Position numbers and translations under genes: made by a program. A DNA stretch of 49,300 bases from Opitutaceae bacterium (lineage in GTDB: Bacteria > Verrucomicrobiota > Verrucomicrobiia > Opitutales > Opitutaceae), in the NCBI GenBank assembly GCA_016794725.1, contig JAEUGZ010000251.1:1-49300 (forward strand), given 5' to 3'. Shown here piece by piece: positions 42,762 to 49,300 of the stretch (position 1 is its first letter; each line of letters starts with the position of its first letter). The notes beneath the pieces were generated by a model, which saw only the letters and a list, made by a program, of their open reading frames with translations, ran no database searches and had not been told where the DNA came from.

Positions 42762-44981
42762 CTACGCAGCCCGCAGAGCGGCAGCTTCGGCGCGGGCCAG
42801 ATGGGCCGGCAAGGGGACAATGCCCGTATTTTCGATCTCTGTCGCCGTTGGCAGTTCCTGATACGCCAGGACGACCAGGCGCGGGAACGACGGCTCAAAG
42901 AAACGCTTGAGGGGCAGACGCAACTCGGTGCTGACCACCAGGACGGGATTGAGGCCCGCCTGGACGAAGTCGGAGACGCGGGTGTTGATCTCGTTCAGGA
43001 GGTGGCGTCCCAGGCCCGGATCGAGTGCCAGCCCCACTTCGCTTGGCGTGCGGTGGACCTTGCCCGCGAGTGCCTGTTCGAGGCGGGGATCGAGCGTCAT
43101 CGCCTTGATCAGGCCGGCCCGGTATTCGAGCTCCGGCACAAAGTACATGCCGAGACGACGGCGGGTCAGTTCGCTCAGATCATCCGGATTCTTCGACACC
43201 GCGGCAAAGTCACCAATGCACTCCAGGATCAACGGCAGATTGAGGATCGAAAGGTTCTCACGCAGCAGATTCTGCAGCACCCGCTGAATGATGCCGAGGT
43301 TGACCAAGTCGGGCAGCAGTTCCGCCACCAGCGCGGGATTGGTTTCCTTGAGGTGGTCGATCAGCACCTGGACGTCCTGGCGGCCGAGGAGCAGGTGCGA
43401 GCAGCTCTTCAGCGTCTCCGACACGTGGGTGATCATGACCGAAGACGGATCGACCACGGTGTAGCCATTCAGCTCGGCCGTCTTGCGCTCGGATTCGTCG
43501 ATCCAGACCGCTTCCAGACCAAAGACCGGCTCGCGCGTGGGCAAGCCGCGCAGGGCGACCGTACTGCCGGACACGTTCATGGCCATGCTGCGACCCGGCT
43601 GGACCTGACCCTTGGCCACGGCTTTGCCCCGCAGGAGGAAACGGTACTCGTTGGGCTCCAACTCCAAATTGTCGCGGACCGACACCGGCGGGACCAGGAT
43701 GCCTTTTTCGCGGGCCAGGGTCTTGCGAACGCCTGTGACGCGCGAGAGCAGGTCGCCCCCCTGTTTGGCGTCGGCCAGGGGAAGCAAACCATAACCAATC
43801 TCGATCGCGAACACGTCGAGGTCGATCAGCTTGCGGATATCTTCGGAGATGGCATTGCGATTGGAGGCTGGCGCGTTCGCGCCCTCTTTGCCGGCCGGGG
43901 CCGGGGCGCCATTTTTGCCGTTGGCCGCTTTGGCGGTGGCGGCGGCAATTTCGGCGCTGGCCGCATCGACTTCCTGCTGCTGCTTGAGCAGCCGGGCAAT
44001 GTAGCCAGCCGCCCCAGCCAGCACGAGGAAAGGCAGGGTCGGCATGCCAGGCATGATCGCAAAAACCCCGAGCATGCCCGCCGAGATCCCAATCGCCCGC
44101 GGGTACTTGACGATTTGCGAGCCGATCTGATGGCCCAGGTTGCCCGTACCGGCGGCGCGGGTGACGAGGATACCGGCACCCACGGACACGATCAGAGCCG
44201 GGATTTGCGAGACCAGGCCGTCACCGATCGAGAGCAGGGTGAACTTCGCGGCCGCCTCGCCCAGGGACATGCCCATCTGGAGCACGCCGATGGCAAAACC
44301 ACCGATGATATTGACCAAGGTGATGAGAATGCCGGCAACGGCGTCACCGCGCACAAACTTCGAGGCACCGTCCATCGCACCGTAAAAGTCGGCCTCCTTC
44401 TGGATCTTCACGCGGCGGGCGGTGGCGGTCTGCTCGTCGATGATGCCGGCATTCAGCTCAGCATCGATCGCCATCTGCTTTCCGGGGAGGGCATCCAGGG
44501 TGAAGCGCGCACTGACCTCGGCGATGCGGCCCGCACCCTTCGTGATCACCACAAAGTTGATGACAATCAGGATGATAAACACCACGAAACCAACAATGTA
44601 GTTTCCTTGAATAACGAAGTGCCCGAACGATTCGATGACATTGCCACCCGTTCCCTTGGTGAGAATCAGTCGGGTCGAACATATGTTCAGCGCCAGCCGG
44701 AAGAGGGTGAGTCCCAGCAGTAACGTGGGAAAACCGGAGAACTCAGGCGGGTCCTTCACATAAACCACGATGAGCAGTATGAGCAGCGACAAACCGATCT
44801 GCAGGGCCAGCATCATGTCCAGCACCAGGGCCGGCACGGGGATGAGCAGCATCAACACGGTCGCGAACAATGCGCCGGTGAAGATGAGGTCGGCCCGTTT
44901 CAGCAGGTCGATGCCACCTCCGCTTGGGAGGGCGGACGCTGCGGTGGGAGTGACGGTGGCAGTGGCGGCGGCGGTGGCCAT
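42762..44981 (-). CDS. flhA: Flagellar export gate protein FlhA
   Basis: A 739-residue export gate protein of the flagellar type III system. The N-terminal half has about eight membrane helices (TM1 at about 31-51, ADLIFTGALFATVLMLLIPV) and the signature ARFTLDALPGKQMAIDAELN and AGIIDEQTA, followed by the FHIPEP-type segment. GDGLVSQIPALIVSVGAGIL is also conserved. The C-terminal cytoplasmic domain (from about 380: DVFAIEIGYGLLPLAD, then VIDPSS-like VVDPSSVMITHVSETLKSC) binds chaperone-substrate complexes. An Ala/Thr-rich 20-residue N-terminal extension and an Ala/Gly-rich insert near residues 340-370 are local features. It follows flhB by 38 bases. Confidence 0.97.
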   Translation of the reverse strand: MATAAATATVTPTAASALPSGGGIDLLKRADLIFTGALFATVLMLLIPVPALVLDMMLALQIGLSLLILLIVVYVKDPPEFSGFPTLLLGLTLFRLALNICSTRLILTKGTGGNVIESFGHFVIQGNYIVGFVVFIILIVINFVVITKGAGRIAEVSARFTLDALPGKQMAIDAELNAGIIDEQTATARRVKIQKEADFYGAMDGASKFVRGDAVAGILITLVNIIGGFAIGVLQMGMSLGEAAAKFTLLSIGDGLVSQIPALIVSVGAGILVTRAAGTGNLGHQIGSQIVKYPRAIGISAGMLGVFAIMPGMPTLPFLVLAGAAGYIARLLKQQQEVDAASAEIAAATAKAANGKNGAPAPAGKEGANAPASNRNAISEDIRKLIDLDVFAIEIGYGLLPLADAKQGGDLLSRVTGVRKTLAREKGILVPPVSVRDNLELEPNEYRFLLRGKAVAKGQVQPGRSMAMNVSGSTVALRGLPTREPVFGLEAVWIDESERKTAELNGYTVVDPSSVMITHVSETLKSCSHLLLGRQDVQVLIDHLKETNPALVAELLPDLVNLGIIQRVLQNLLRENLSILNLPLILECIGDFAAVSKNPDDLSELTRRRLGMYFVPELEYRAGLIKAMTLDPRLEQALAGKVHRTPSEVGLALDPGLGRHLLNEINTRVSDFVQAGLNPVLVVSTELRLPLKRFFEPSFPRLVVLAYQELPTATEIENTGIVPLPAHLARAEAAALRAA

Positions 44982-45019
44982 GGAAATTCAGGTTCGAAGC
45001 GAGGAAAGCGGAAACAGGT

Positions 45020-46144
45020 TCAAGCGGTCCGACGGGCGGCGACACCCTCGGCGGCGGCGCGGCGCATCTTCAATTCGTGGAAGTACAACCGGTGGTTGCG
45101 GTAAACGAAGGCGAGGATCTCGGCCACCGCTTGGTAGAGCGTGTTCGGAATCGCCTCTCCCACCTCGCCGATGGCGTAGAGCATCCGGGCCACGGGTTTG
45201 TTTTCAACGACGGGCACACCGTGTTCCGCCGCAAGGGCCTTGATGCGCAGGGCGAAGCGGTTCTCGCCTTTGGCCAGGACCACCGGAGCGCCGTCCTTGC
45301 CGCGCTCATACTTGAGGGCCACGGCATAGTGGGTCGGATTGGTCACGACGACATCGGCCGTGGCCACCGCCGCCAGCATCTGCTTCTGCGACAAACGGCG
45401 CGCCATGCGACGCATCGCGTTCTTGGTGTGGCCGTCACCCTCTGACTGCTTGTGCTCATCCTTCACTTCCTGCCGCGACATCTTCATCTCCTGGAAGTTC
45501 TTAAAGCGTTCGTAGGCGTAGCTGATGCCGGCGATCAGTCCGAGCGCGATGACCAGTTTGCCAAAAAACTCCAGTGTCGCCCGGTGAAGAAACATCCCCA
45601 GGTAGGCCGCTTCCACCGGAGCGGTGAACATGGGATCGGCGAGGAGATTCTTCGCCGAAATCCAAAGCACGAAGCCAATGGCGATCATCTTCAGAAAATC
45701 GACCAGACCGTGCACCACGCTCGCTTTGGAAAAGATCTTCTGAAACCCCTTCGTAATATCCAAACGCTCCGGTTTGAAGCCCAAGGCCTTGGGAGCGAGG
45801 CGGAAACCGGTTTGCAGTCCACCGACAATCAACGAGCACATCAGGGCCGTAACGAGGATGGGCAACAGCACGCGACTGAGCAGCATGCCCACATCCCAGA
45901 GCTGCTGCGGCACGGTGATGATCTCAATCCGGGCGGCGCCCAAATCGCTCCAGATCAAGGTGGCCAGGGCGGCAATGTCTCGCGCGCTCGAGGCGACCGT
46001 CATACTGAAGACACCCAAGGCGCCCGCAATCATCGCCACCACCTGCAGCTCGGGCGAACGGGCAAATTGGCCACGCTCAAATGCCTCCGACAACCGTTTG
46101 TCGGTTGGCAGTTCGGTTTTTGAGTCGTCGTCTTGATCTTCCAT
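45020..46144 (-). CDS. flhB: Flagellar export specificity switch protein FlhB
   Basis: A 374-residue export apparatus protein that switches from hook to filament export. The N-terminus (SKTELPTDKRLSEAFERGQF, ARSPEL) is family-typical, followed by four membrane helices. The autocleavage site is intact: NPTH at 269-272 in VVVTNPTHYAVALKYERG. The cleaved domain continues RIKALAAEHGVPVVENKPVA, RMLYAIGEVGEAIPNTLYQA. It has its own sigma-54-type element 16 bases upstream, though it lies in the fliO-flhA string. The start agrees with the family N-terminus. Confidence 0.97.
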   Translation of the reverse strand: MEDQDDDSKTELPTDKRLSEAFERGQFARSPELQVVAMIAGALGVFSMTVASSARDIAALATLIWSDLGAARIEIITVPQQLWDVGMLLSRVLLPILVTALMCSLIVGGLQTGFRLAPKALGFKPERLDITKGFQKIFSKASVVHGLVDFLKMIAIGFVLWISAKNLLADPMFTAPVEAAYLGMFLHRATLEFFGKLVIALGLIAGISYAYERFKNFQEMKMSRQEVKDEHKQSEGDGHTKNAMRRMARRLSQKQMLAAVATADVVVTNPTHYAVALKYERGKDGAPVVLAKGENRFALRIKALAAEHGVPVVENKPVARMLYAIGEVGEAIPNTLYQAVAEILAFVYRNHRLYFHELKMRRAAAEGVAARRTA

Positions 46145-46160
46145 GCGCCGGGTCCGGTAT

Positions 46161-46175
46161 GCAAGCCGGGTGCCA
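46161..46175 (-). promoter_or_regulatory. Sigma-54-type promoter ahead of flhB
   Basis: On the minus strand TGGCACC-CGGC-TTGC followed by A is the closest of the four to the consensus TGGCACG-N4-TTGCW. The -12 C is 16 bases before the flhB ATG, the same distance as at flhF. It lies in the 130-base gap between fliR and flhB and would give a second transcript for flhB-flhA. Confidence 0.65.
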
Positions 46176-46248
46176 GCGACGCCCCTCGGTATTTTAACCG
46201 CTATCCATCAATCGGTTATTGTCTCAAAAACGACCCCAGCCCGACGAG

Positions 46249-46264
46249 CGGCAAAATCTGCAGC
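46249..46264. promoter_or_regulatory. Candidate enhancer site for the flhB sigma-54 promoter
   Basis: CGGCAAAATCTGCAGC fits the CGGCA-plus-TGC pattern of the other three sites, with a less complete right half. Its centre is about 95 bp from the -12 element, just past the fliR stop codon. Confidence 0.4.
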
Positions 46265-46274
46265 CCGATCCCGA

Positions 46275-47030
46275 TCACACTGGAGGCGGGAGCAGCTCCA
46301 GCAAGCGAAAGGGCAAAACATCAAACTCGGCCCAGAGGTAGCGGGCGATGAGGGCCCCTGCTCCGGCCAGCAGGGCGAATCCGGCCAGCAGCCGGAGGGA
46401 GTAGCTCAACACAAAGACGTTCATGCGCGGAACCGCGCGTCCAAGAACGGAAAAAGCCAGGTTGATCAGGAAATTGAGGCCGATGAAGGGGGCCGCGATC
46501 CGGAAACCCAACTCAATGACATGCGCGGTGGAACGGAGCATGAGCATCATCGAGCCGGAGCCGAACGACGGTACGCCCGCGGGGGACAACTCAAAGCTGC
46601 GCGAAAACGCAGTGAGGACGCCAAAGTGGGCGCCAAATGCGAAGAAGAGGACGCCGGCGAACATCGAGAGCAAGGCTGCCAACGGCTCCTGCGATGGAAC
46701 CGGAACATCAAAACCCGGAGCCGCAGTCAGGCCGATCTCGTTCGCGATCAATCGCCCACCCATTTCCACCGCGGCAAACGCCAATCTACCGACAAAACCG
46801 AAGACGAGCCCCAGGATGATCTCCCCGGCCGCCGCAGTGATGATCAGACCATGGGACTCGGGCAGCGCCGCGTGCGGCACAATTCCGTAGAAGAGCGAAG
46901 CCAGGCAGGCCGAGAGCGCCACCCGCACCATCGCCGGCAATGATCGTCCCGCGAGCGTGGGGAAAAGCAGGATGACCCCCAGGCCGCGAAGAAAGATCAT
47001 CAACCAGGCATATCCCAGGTCCAGCGGCAT
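46275..47030 (-). CDS. fliR: Flagellar export apparatus protein FliR
   Basis: A 251-residue export-gate membrane protein from ATG 47030. The frame continues 12 codons into fliQ, but MPLDLGYAWLMIFLRGLGVI fits the family start. Motifs: FPTLAGRSLPAMVRVALSAC near residue 30, IILGLVFGFVGRLAFAAVEM, GGRLIANEIGLTAAPGFDVP and the C-terminal FIGLNFLINLAFSVLGRAVP, RMNVFVLSYSLRLLAGFALL. These are strong FliR signatures. It starts 16 bases after the fliQ stop codon. Confidence 0.95.
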   Translation of the reverse strand: MPLDLGYAWLMIFLRGLGVILLFPTLAGRSLPAMVRVALSACLASLFYGIVPHAALPESHGLIITAAAGEIILGLVFGFVGRLAFAAVEMGGRLIANEIGLTAAPGFDVPVPSQEPLAALLSMFAGVLFFAFGAHFGVLTAFSRSFELSPAGVPSFGSGSMMLMLRSTAHVIELGFRIAAPFIGLNFLINLAFSVLGRAVPRMNVFVLSYSLRLLAGFALLAGAGALIARYLWAEFDVLPFRLLELLPPPV

Positions 47031-47046
47031 GGTCCGAGCATTCGGT

Positions 47047-47316
47047 TCACTGCCCGAGTGTGCCAATCCGCGTGATCATGCTGGTGGCGAACTCGGTGAT
47101 CGAACGGAGCAGCCATGGAGCCAAGGCAATGAGCAAACCGGCCAATGCCAGGAGTTTGGGTGCAAACGTGAGGGTCTGCTCCTGAATGCTCGTGACCGAC
47201 TGGAAGAGGCTCGTGATGAAGCCGATCACCAGCATCACACCGAGAAAAGGCGCCACAATGTAGAGCGAGAAAAGGATGACGCCCTTGAAGATATCAATCG
47301 CGAGTTCGGGACTCAT
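47047..47316 (-). CDS. fliQ: Flagellar export apparatus protein FliQ
   Basis: An 89-residue protein with two membrane helices (about 14-38, VILFSLYIVAPFLGVMLVIG, and about 52-75). The family motif FITSLFQSVTSIQEQTLTFA, PKLLALAGLLIALAPWLLRS is clear. Length is normal. It lies between fliP and fliR, the standard order, and together they form the export-gate core. Confidence 0.95.
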   Translation of the reverse strand: MSPELAIDIFKGVILFSLYIVAPFLGVMLVIGFITSLFQSVTSIQEQTLTFAPKLLALAGLLIALAPWLLRSITEFATSMITRIGTLGQ

Positions 47317-47342
47317 GGAGGGAAGAAAGGAGCGCGCGAGGC

Positions 47343-48233
47343 CTAGACACGGAAACTGTCCACGAGGCTCTTGACCACAAGGTGCCAGCCGTCGACCAGG
47401 ACAAAGAGCAGCAACTTGAACGGCAGCGAAACAATGGCCGGCGGCATCATCATCATGCCGAGGGCCATCAGCACCGAAGAGACGAGAAAATCGACGACGA
47501 GAAAGGGCAGAAACAGCATGAACCCCATCTGAAACGCCGTCTGCAGTTCGCTGATGACAAAGGCCGGAATCACCACCCGCATGGGCAGATCCTCCACCCG
47601 CGTGGGTGGGAAGCGGCCCAATTGCAGAAAGAACTCGAGGTCGCGCGTGCGAGTTTGCTTCAGCATGAACTCGCGTACGGGCACCGAAGCTTTGTCCAGG
47701 GCCTGACCGGAGTTGAGTTGTCCCGCCAGATACGGCTGAAACGCCTCGGCATTCACCCGGTCAAATACCGGTCCCATCAGGAAAAAGGTCAGAAACAGCG
47801 AAAGCCCCACAATGATCTGATTTGAAGGGGCGGACGGTACGCCAATCGCCGTACGGACAAAGCCGAGCACGATCACAATGCGCGTAAAGCTCGTCATCAA
47901 GATGACCAGCGACGGCGCCAGCGTCAGCAAGGTCATGATGACCACCAGCTGGATCGCCACGCTGACGTCCCCTGGCTTCCCCGACCCCTCAATGCCAATG
48001 TTCAGACGCAGCGGATTCGAAGGCGCCGTTGAGTTCGCGGGCAACACCGTAGCGGCGCCTCCGGCCGTGGGCGTTTCGATGACCGCTGCGGGCGGAGCCG
48101 TGGGTGGCACGGGCGCCGGCGCGGGCTGCGCCGAGAGGCTGACGAGACCCAGGAGCAGAACACTCCAAACGACGCGGCACCCCCTCGTCCAGAAAGTCCG
48201 ACTGCGACCGGACGTGTACGCGGCGGCGATCAC
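47343..48233 (-). CDS. fliP: Flagellar export apparatus protein FliP
   Basis: A 296-residue export-gate protein. It has an N-terminal signal sequence (about 19-36) and an Ala/Pro-rich segment, then the core: VVIMTLLTLAPSLVILMTSF, TRIVIVLGFVRTAIGVPSAP, SNQIIVGLSLFLTFFLMGPV, VIPAFVISELQTAFQMGFML and FLPFLVVDFLVSSVLMALGM. All are FliP signatures. The start is a GTG whose TGA overlaps the fliO stop codon (GTGA, 48230-48233), so translation is coupled. Confidence 0.97.
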   Translation of the reverse strand: MIAAAYTSGRSRTFWTRGCRVVWSVLLLGLVSLSAQPAPAPVPPTAPPAAVIETPTAGGAATVLPANSTAPSNPLRLNIGIEGSGKPGDVSVAIQLVVIMTLLTLAPSLVILMTSFTRIVIVLGFVRTAIGVPSAPSNQIIVGLSLFLTFFLMGPVFDRVNAEAFQPYLAGQLNSGQALDKASVPVREFMLKQTRTRDLEFFLQLGRFPPTRVEDLPMRVVIPAFVISELQTAFQMGFMLFLPFLVVDFLVSSVLMALGMMMMPPAIVSLPFKLLLFVLVDGWHLVVKSLVDSFRV

Positions 48234-48685
48234 AGGTCCTCCTGCGACTCATCCAAACGGGCCAGGAGTTGAATCTGGCCCTGAGTGACTCCAATCAAAA
48301 ATTTTCGATCCTCGTAACCGGCGACGACCAGGTACTGGCGATTGCCGAGCGACCGACTCTCCTCGATGACGATCTTGCGTTCGGCGCGCGTCGGCAACAG
48401 GCCTCCCGGACCACGACGCTTCAGGACGATCCAAATTCCAGTTCCAGCCAACAGCAAGGCCGCGACCAGCAGGGTCCAGGATTGTCCACTCCCCTTCTCC
48501 TTCTCCTCCGTTTGGACCGGACGCTCAAGAGAACCCTGCGGATAGATCACGGTGCCAGGGGTCCGTGGATCTGCCGGTTCCGCATTCGCTGCGCTCATCG
48601 GCTGCGCCGTCTCCAAAACGGCGCAGCCGACTACCACTAGCAGCCAGCGGGTGACGCTGGTAAAGGGTGAAAGCAGATGCCTCAT
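48230..48685 (-). CDS. fliO: Flagellar export apparatus protein FliO
   Basis: A 151-residue single-pass membrane protein that helps FliP assemble. After a signal-like N-terminus (RWLLVVVGCAVLETAQPM) and a Pro-rich periplasmic stretch there is one helix (WTLLVAALLLAGTGIWIVLK) and a cytoplasmic beta domain: KIVIEESRSLGNRQYLVVAG, YEDRKFLIGVTQGQIQLLAR. The last block is the FliO hallmark. ATG 48685 is chosen; an upstream start at 48754 would place the -24/-12 element inside the gene. It is the first gene of the fliO-flhA string. Confidence 0.88.
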   Translation of the reverse strand: MRHLLSPFTSVTRWLLVVVGCAVLETAQPMSAANAEPADPRTPGTVIYPQGSLERPVQTEEKEKGSGQSWTLLVAALLLAGTGIWIVLKRRGPGGLLPTRAERKIVIEESRSLGNRQYLVVAGYEDRKFLIGVTQGQIQLLARLDESQEDL

Positions 48686-48707
48686 CAAGAACAGAACTCC
48701 CACCTTA

Positions 48708-48722
48708 GCGGCTCCCGTGCCA
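48708..48722 (-). promoter_or_regulatory. Sigma-54-type promoter ahead of fliO
   Basis: On the minus strand TGGCACG-GGAG-CCGC has a perfect -24 half and GC at the correct -12 position, though the TT of TTGC is CC. The -12 C is 22 bases before the fliO ATG, giving a leader of about 10-11 bases. Confidence 0.55.
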
Positions 48723-48826
48723 GTGCCATCATTGCATATATAAATACATAACATATAGACACTTAAACAATACGTCGTTCGATCGTGAGGACAATCCCGC
48801 CCCTTCGCGCCGGAGGCTGCCGCGGA

Positions 48827-48842
48827 GGGGCAATATTTGCCG
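48827..48842. promoter_or_regulatory. Candidate enhancer site for the fliO sigma-54 promoter
   Basis: Read on the minus strand this is CGGCAAATATTGCCCC, with perfect GGCAA-ata-TTGCC symmetry, the best of the four sites. Its centre is about 126 bp from the -12 element. The AT-rich stretch 48725-48775 lies between the two and could ease DNA bending. Confidence 0.5.
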
Positions 48843-48856
48843 TCCCCTCAAACGCA

Positions 48857-48886
48857 AAGCGCCCGCAGCACAGGCTGCGGGCGCTT
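48857..48886 (-). terminator. Strong hairpin upstream of the flagellar string
   Basis: AAGCGCCCGCAG and CTGCGGGCGCTT form a perfect 12-bp stem with loop CACAGG. On the minus strand it is followed by TTGCGTTTG, T-rich for this genome. It is placed to end minus-strand transcription arriving from beyond the right edge and so insulate the fliO promoter. Confidence 0.6.
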
Positions 48887-48964
48887 GGACCTAAAAACCG
48901 ATATTCAACCGCGGATCCCGCGGCCGCGCATGCGCGCCAAGCCAACGAAGTCGTAGGGTTCTAG

Positions 48965-49300
48965 TTGGAGGTGGCCTCGATGAGGCCGCGACGGGACCCA
49001 CCGGTCTCGCCTCCGTTGCCCGATTTCTTCACGCAACGCCAATCCCCGCGGGGTCGGCGACCCCACCTCCAAACGACATCGACCTTGGTTCGCGCTAAGG
49101 TAGCGGTTCCGTTGGAGGCGGCCTCGATGAGGCCACGACGGGACCGACCAGTCCCGCCTCCGGTGACCGATTTCTTCAGGCAACGCCAATCCCCGCGGGG
49201 TCGGCGACCCCACCACCAACCGACATCGACCTTGGTTCGCGCTAAGGCAGCGCTTCCGTTGGAGGTGGCCTCGACGAGGCCGCGACGGGACCGACCGGTC
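48965..49300 (+). repeat. Tandem array of 108-bp family elements, 147-bp period (copies F, G, H)
   Basis: Copy F is 48965-49072, copy G 49112-49219, and copy H starts at 49259 and runs off the window. Element starts are 147 bases apart each time. The 39-base linkers are also alike (ACATCGACCTTGGTTCGCGC, then TAAGG). F and G differ by scattered substitutions, so the duplication is not brand new. No gene is seen in 48755-49300. Confidence 0.85.

Noticed and set aside
42801..44723. 640-codon plus-strand frame opposite flhA
   Set aside because: Antisense to a clear FlhA, low-complexity Arg/Asp/Gln composition, no motif.
48857..48886. Hairpin as part of a tRNA or small RNA gene
   Set aside because: No cloverleaf arms, CCA end or anticodon loop can be built around it; a terminator is simpler.
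48965..49300. Possible CRISPR array at the right edge
   Set aside because: Units repeat at 147 bp with repeated linkers, not short repeats with unique 30-40-bp spacers, and no cas gene is present.

Overview
The window reads as a GC-rich (about 65% by eye) Gram-negative chromosome segment. Its gene content points to the Verrucomicrobia, most likely the Opitutaceae: two TonB-dependent receptors (one with the SPFVLDA-type N-terminus common in Opitutales), a FliW/CsrA/FlgN-containing flagellar cluster, a uronate-catabolism locus and many structured intergenic repeats. The assignment rests on protein flavour, not on a marker gene; no rRNA or tRNA was seen.

Layout. 1-277: repeat-bearing intergenic DNA. 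278-3751: a family 2 glycosyltransferase and a membrane pyrophosphatase. 3962-9613: a transglutaminase-like protein and a TonB-dependent receptor (both minus), divergent from a gamma-glutamyltranspeptidase. 9643-12459: two small orphan genes, then gamma-like and beta subunits of a sodium-pumping decarboxylase; the beta subunit carries an embedded biotinyl-like domain. 12504-18059: a Tat-type phosphoesterase, a membrane/coiled-coil protein with a starch-binding-like C-terminus, a chemoreceptor and a small TonB-domain protein. 18383-27588: a uronate/polysaccharide locus (SDR mannonate oxidoreductase, UxuA, TonB receptor, GH2-like hydrolase, LacI regulator). 27737-48685: a flagellar region, all on the minus strand.

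The flagellar region, in transcription order: fliO-fliP-fliQ-fliR-flhB-flhA; flhF-(membrane protein)-fliA; motA-motB-(small protein); flgF-flgG-flgA-flgH-flgI-flgJ-flgN-flgK-flgL-fliW-csrA-flagellin. It supplies the export gate, motor stator, distal rod, rings, hook-filament junction, filament and the post-transcriptional control pair. The switch, MS-ring, hook and export ATPase genes must lie elsewhere. Four sigma-54-type -24/-12 elements sit 16-22 bases ahead of fliO, flhB, flhF and flgF. Each has a CGGCA...TGC partial palindrome 70-130 bp upstream, which looks like an enhancer site for a flagellar NtrC-type activator.

The intergenic regions hold a family of about 108-bp elements. They have TTGGAGGTGG/CCACCTCCAA-type ends and three internal hairpins (a cloverleaf-like fold). 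One copy has paired base changes in two stems, and three copies form a 147-bp-period tandem array at the right edge. A second 108-bp type with different stem sequences but a similar plan lies at 39536-39643. Most genes lack a Shine-Dalgarno sequence, and about half of the chosen starts read CC-ATG or CC-GTG.
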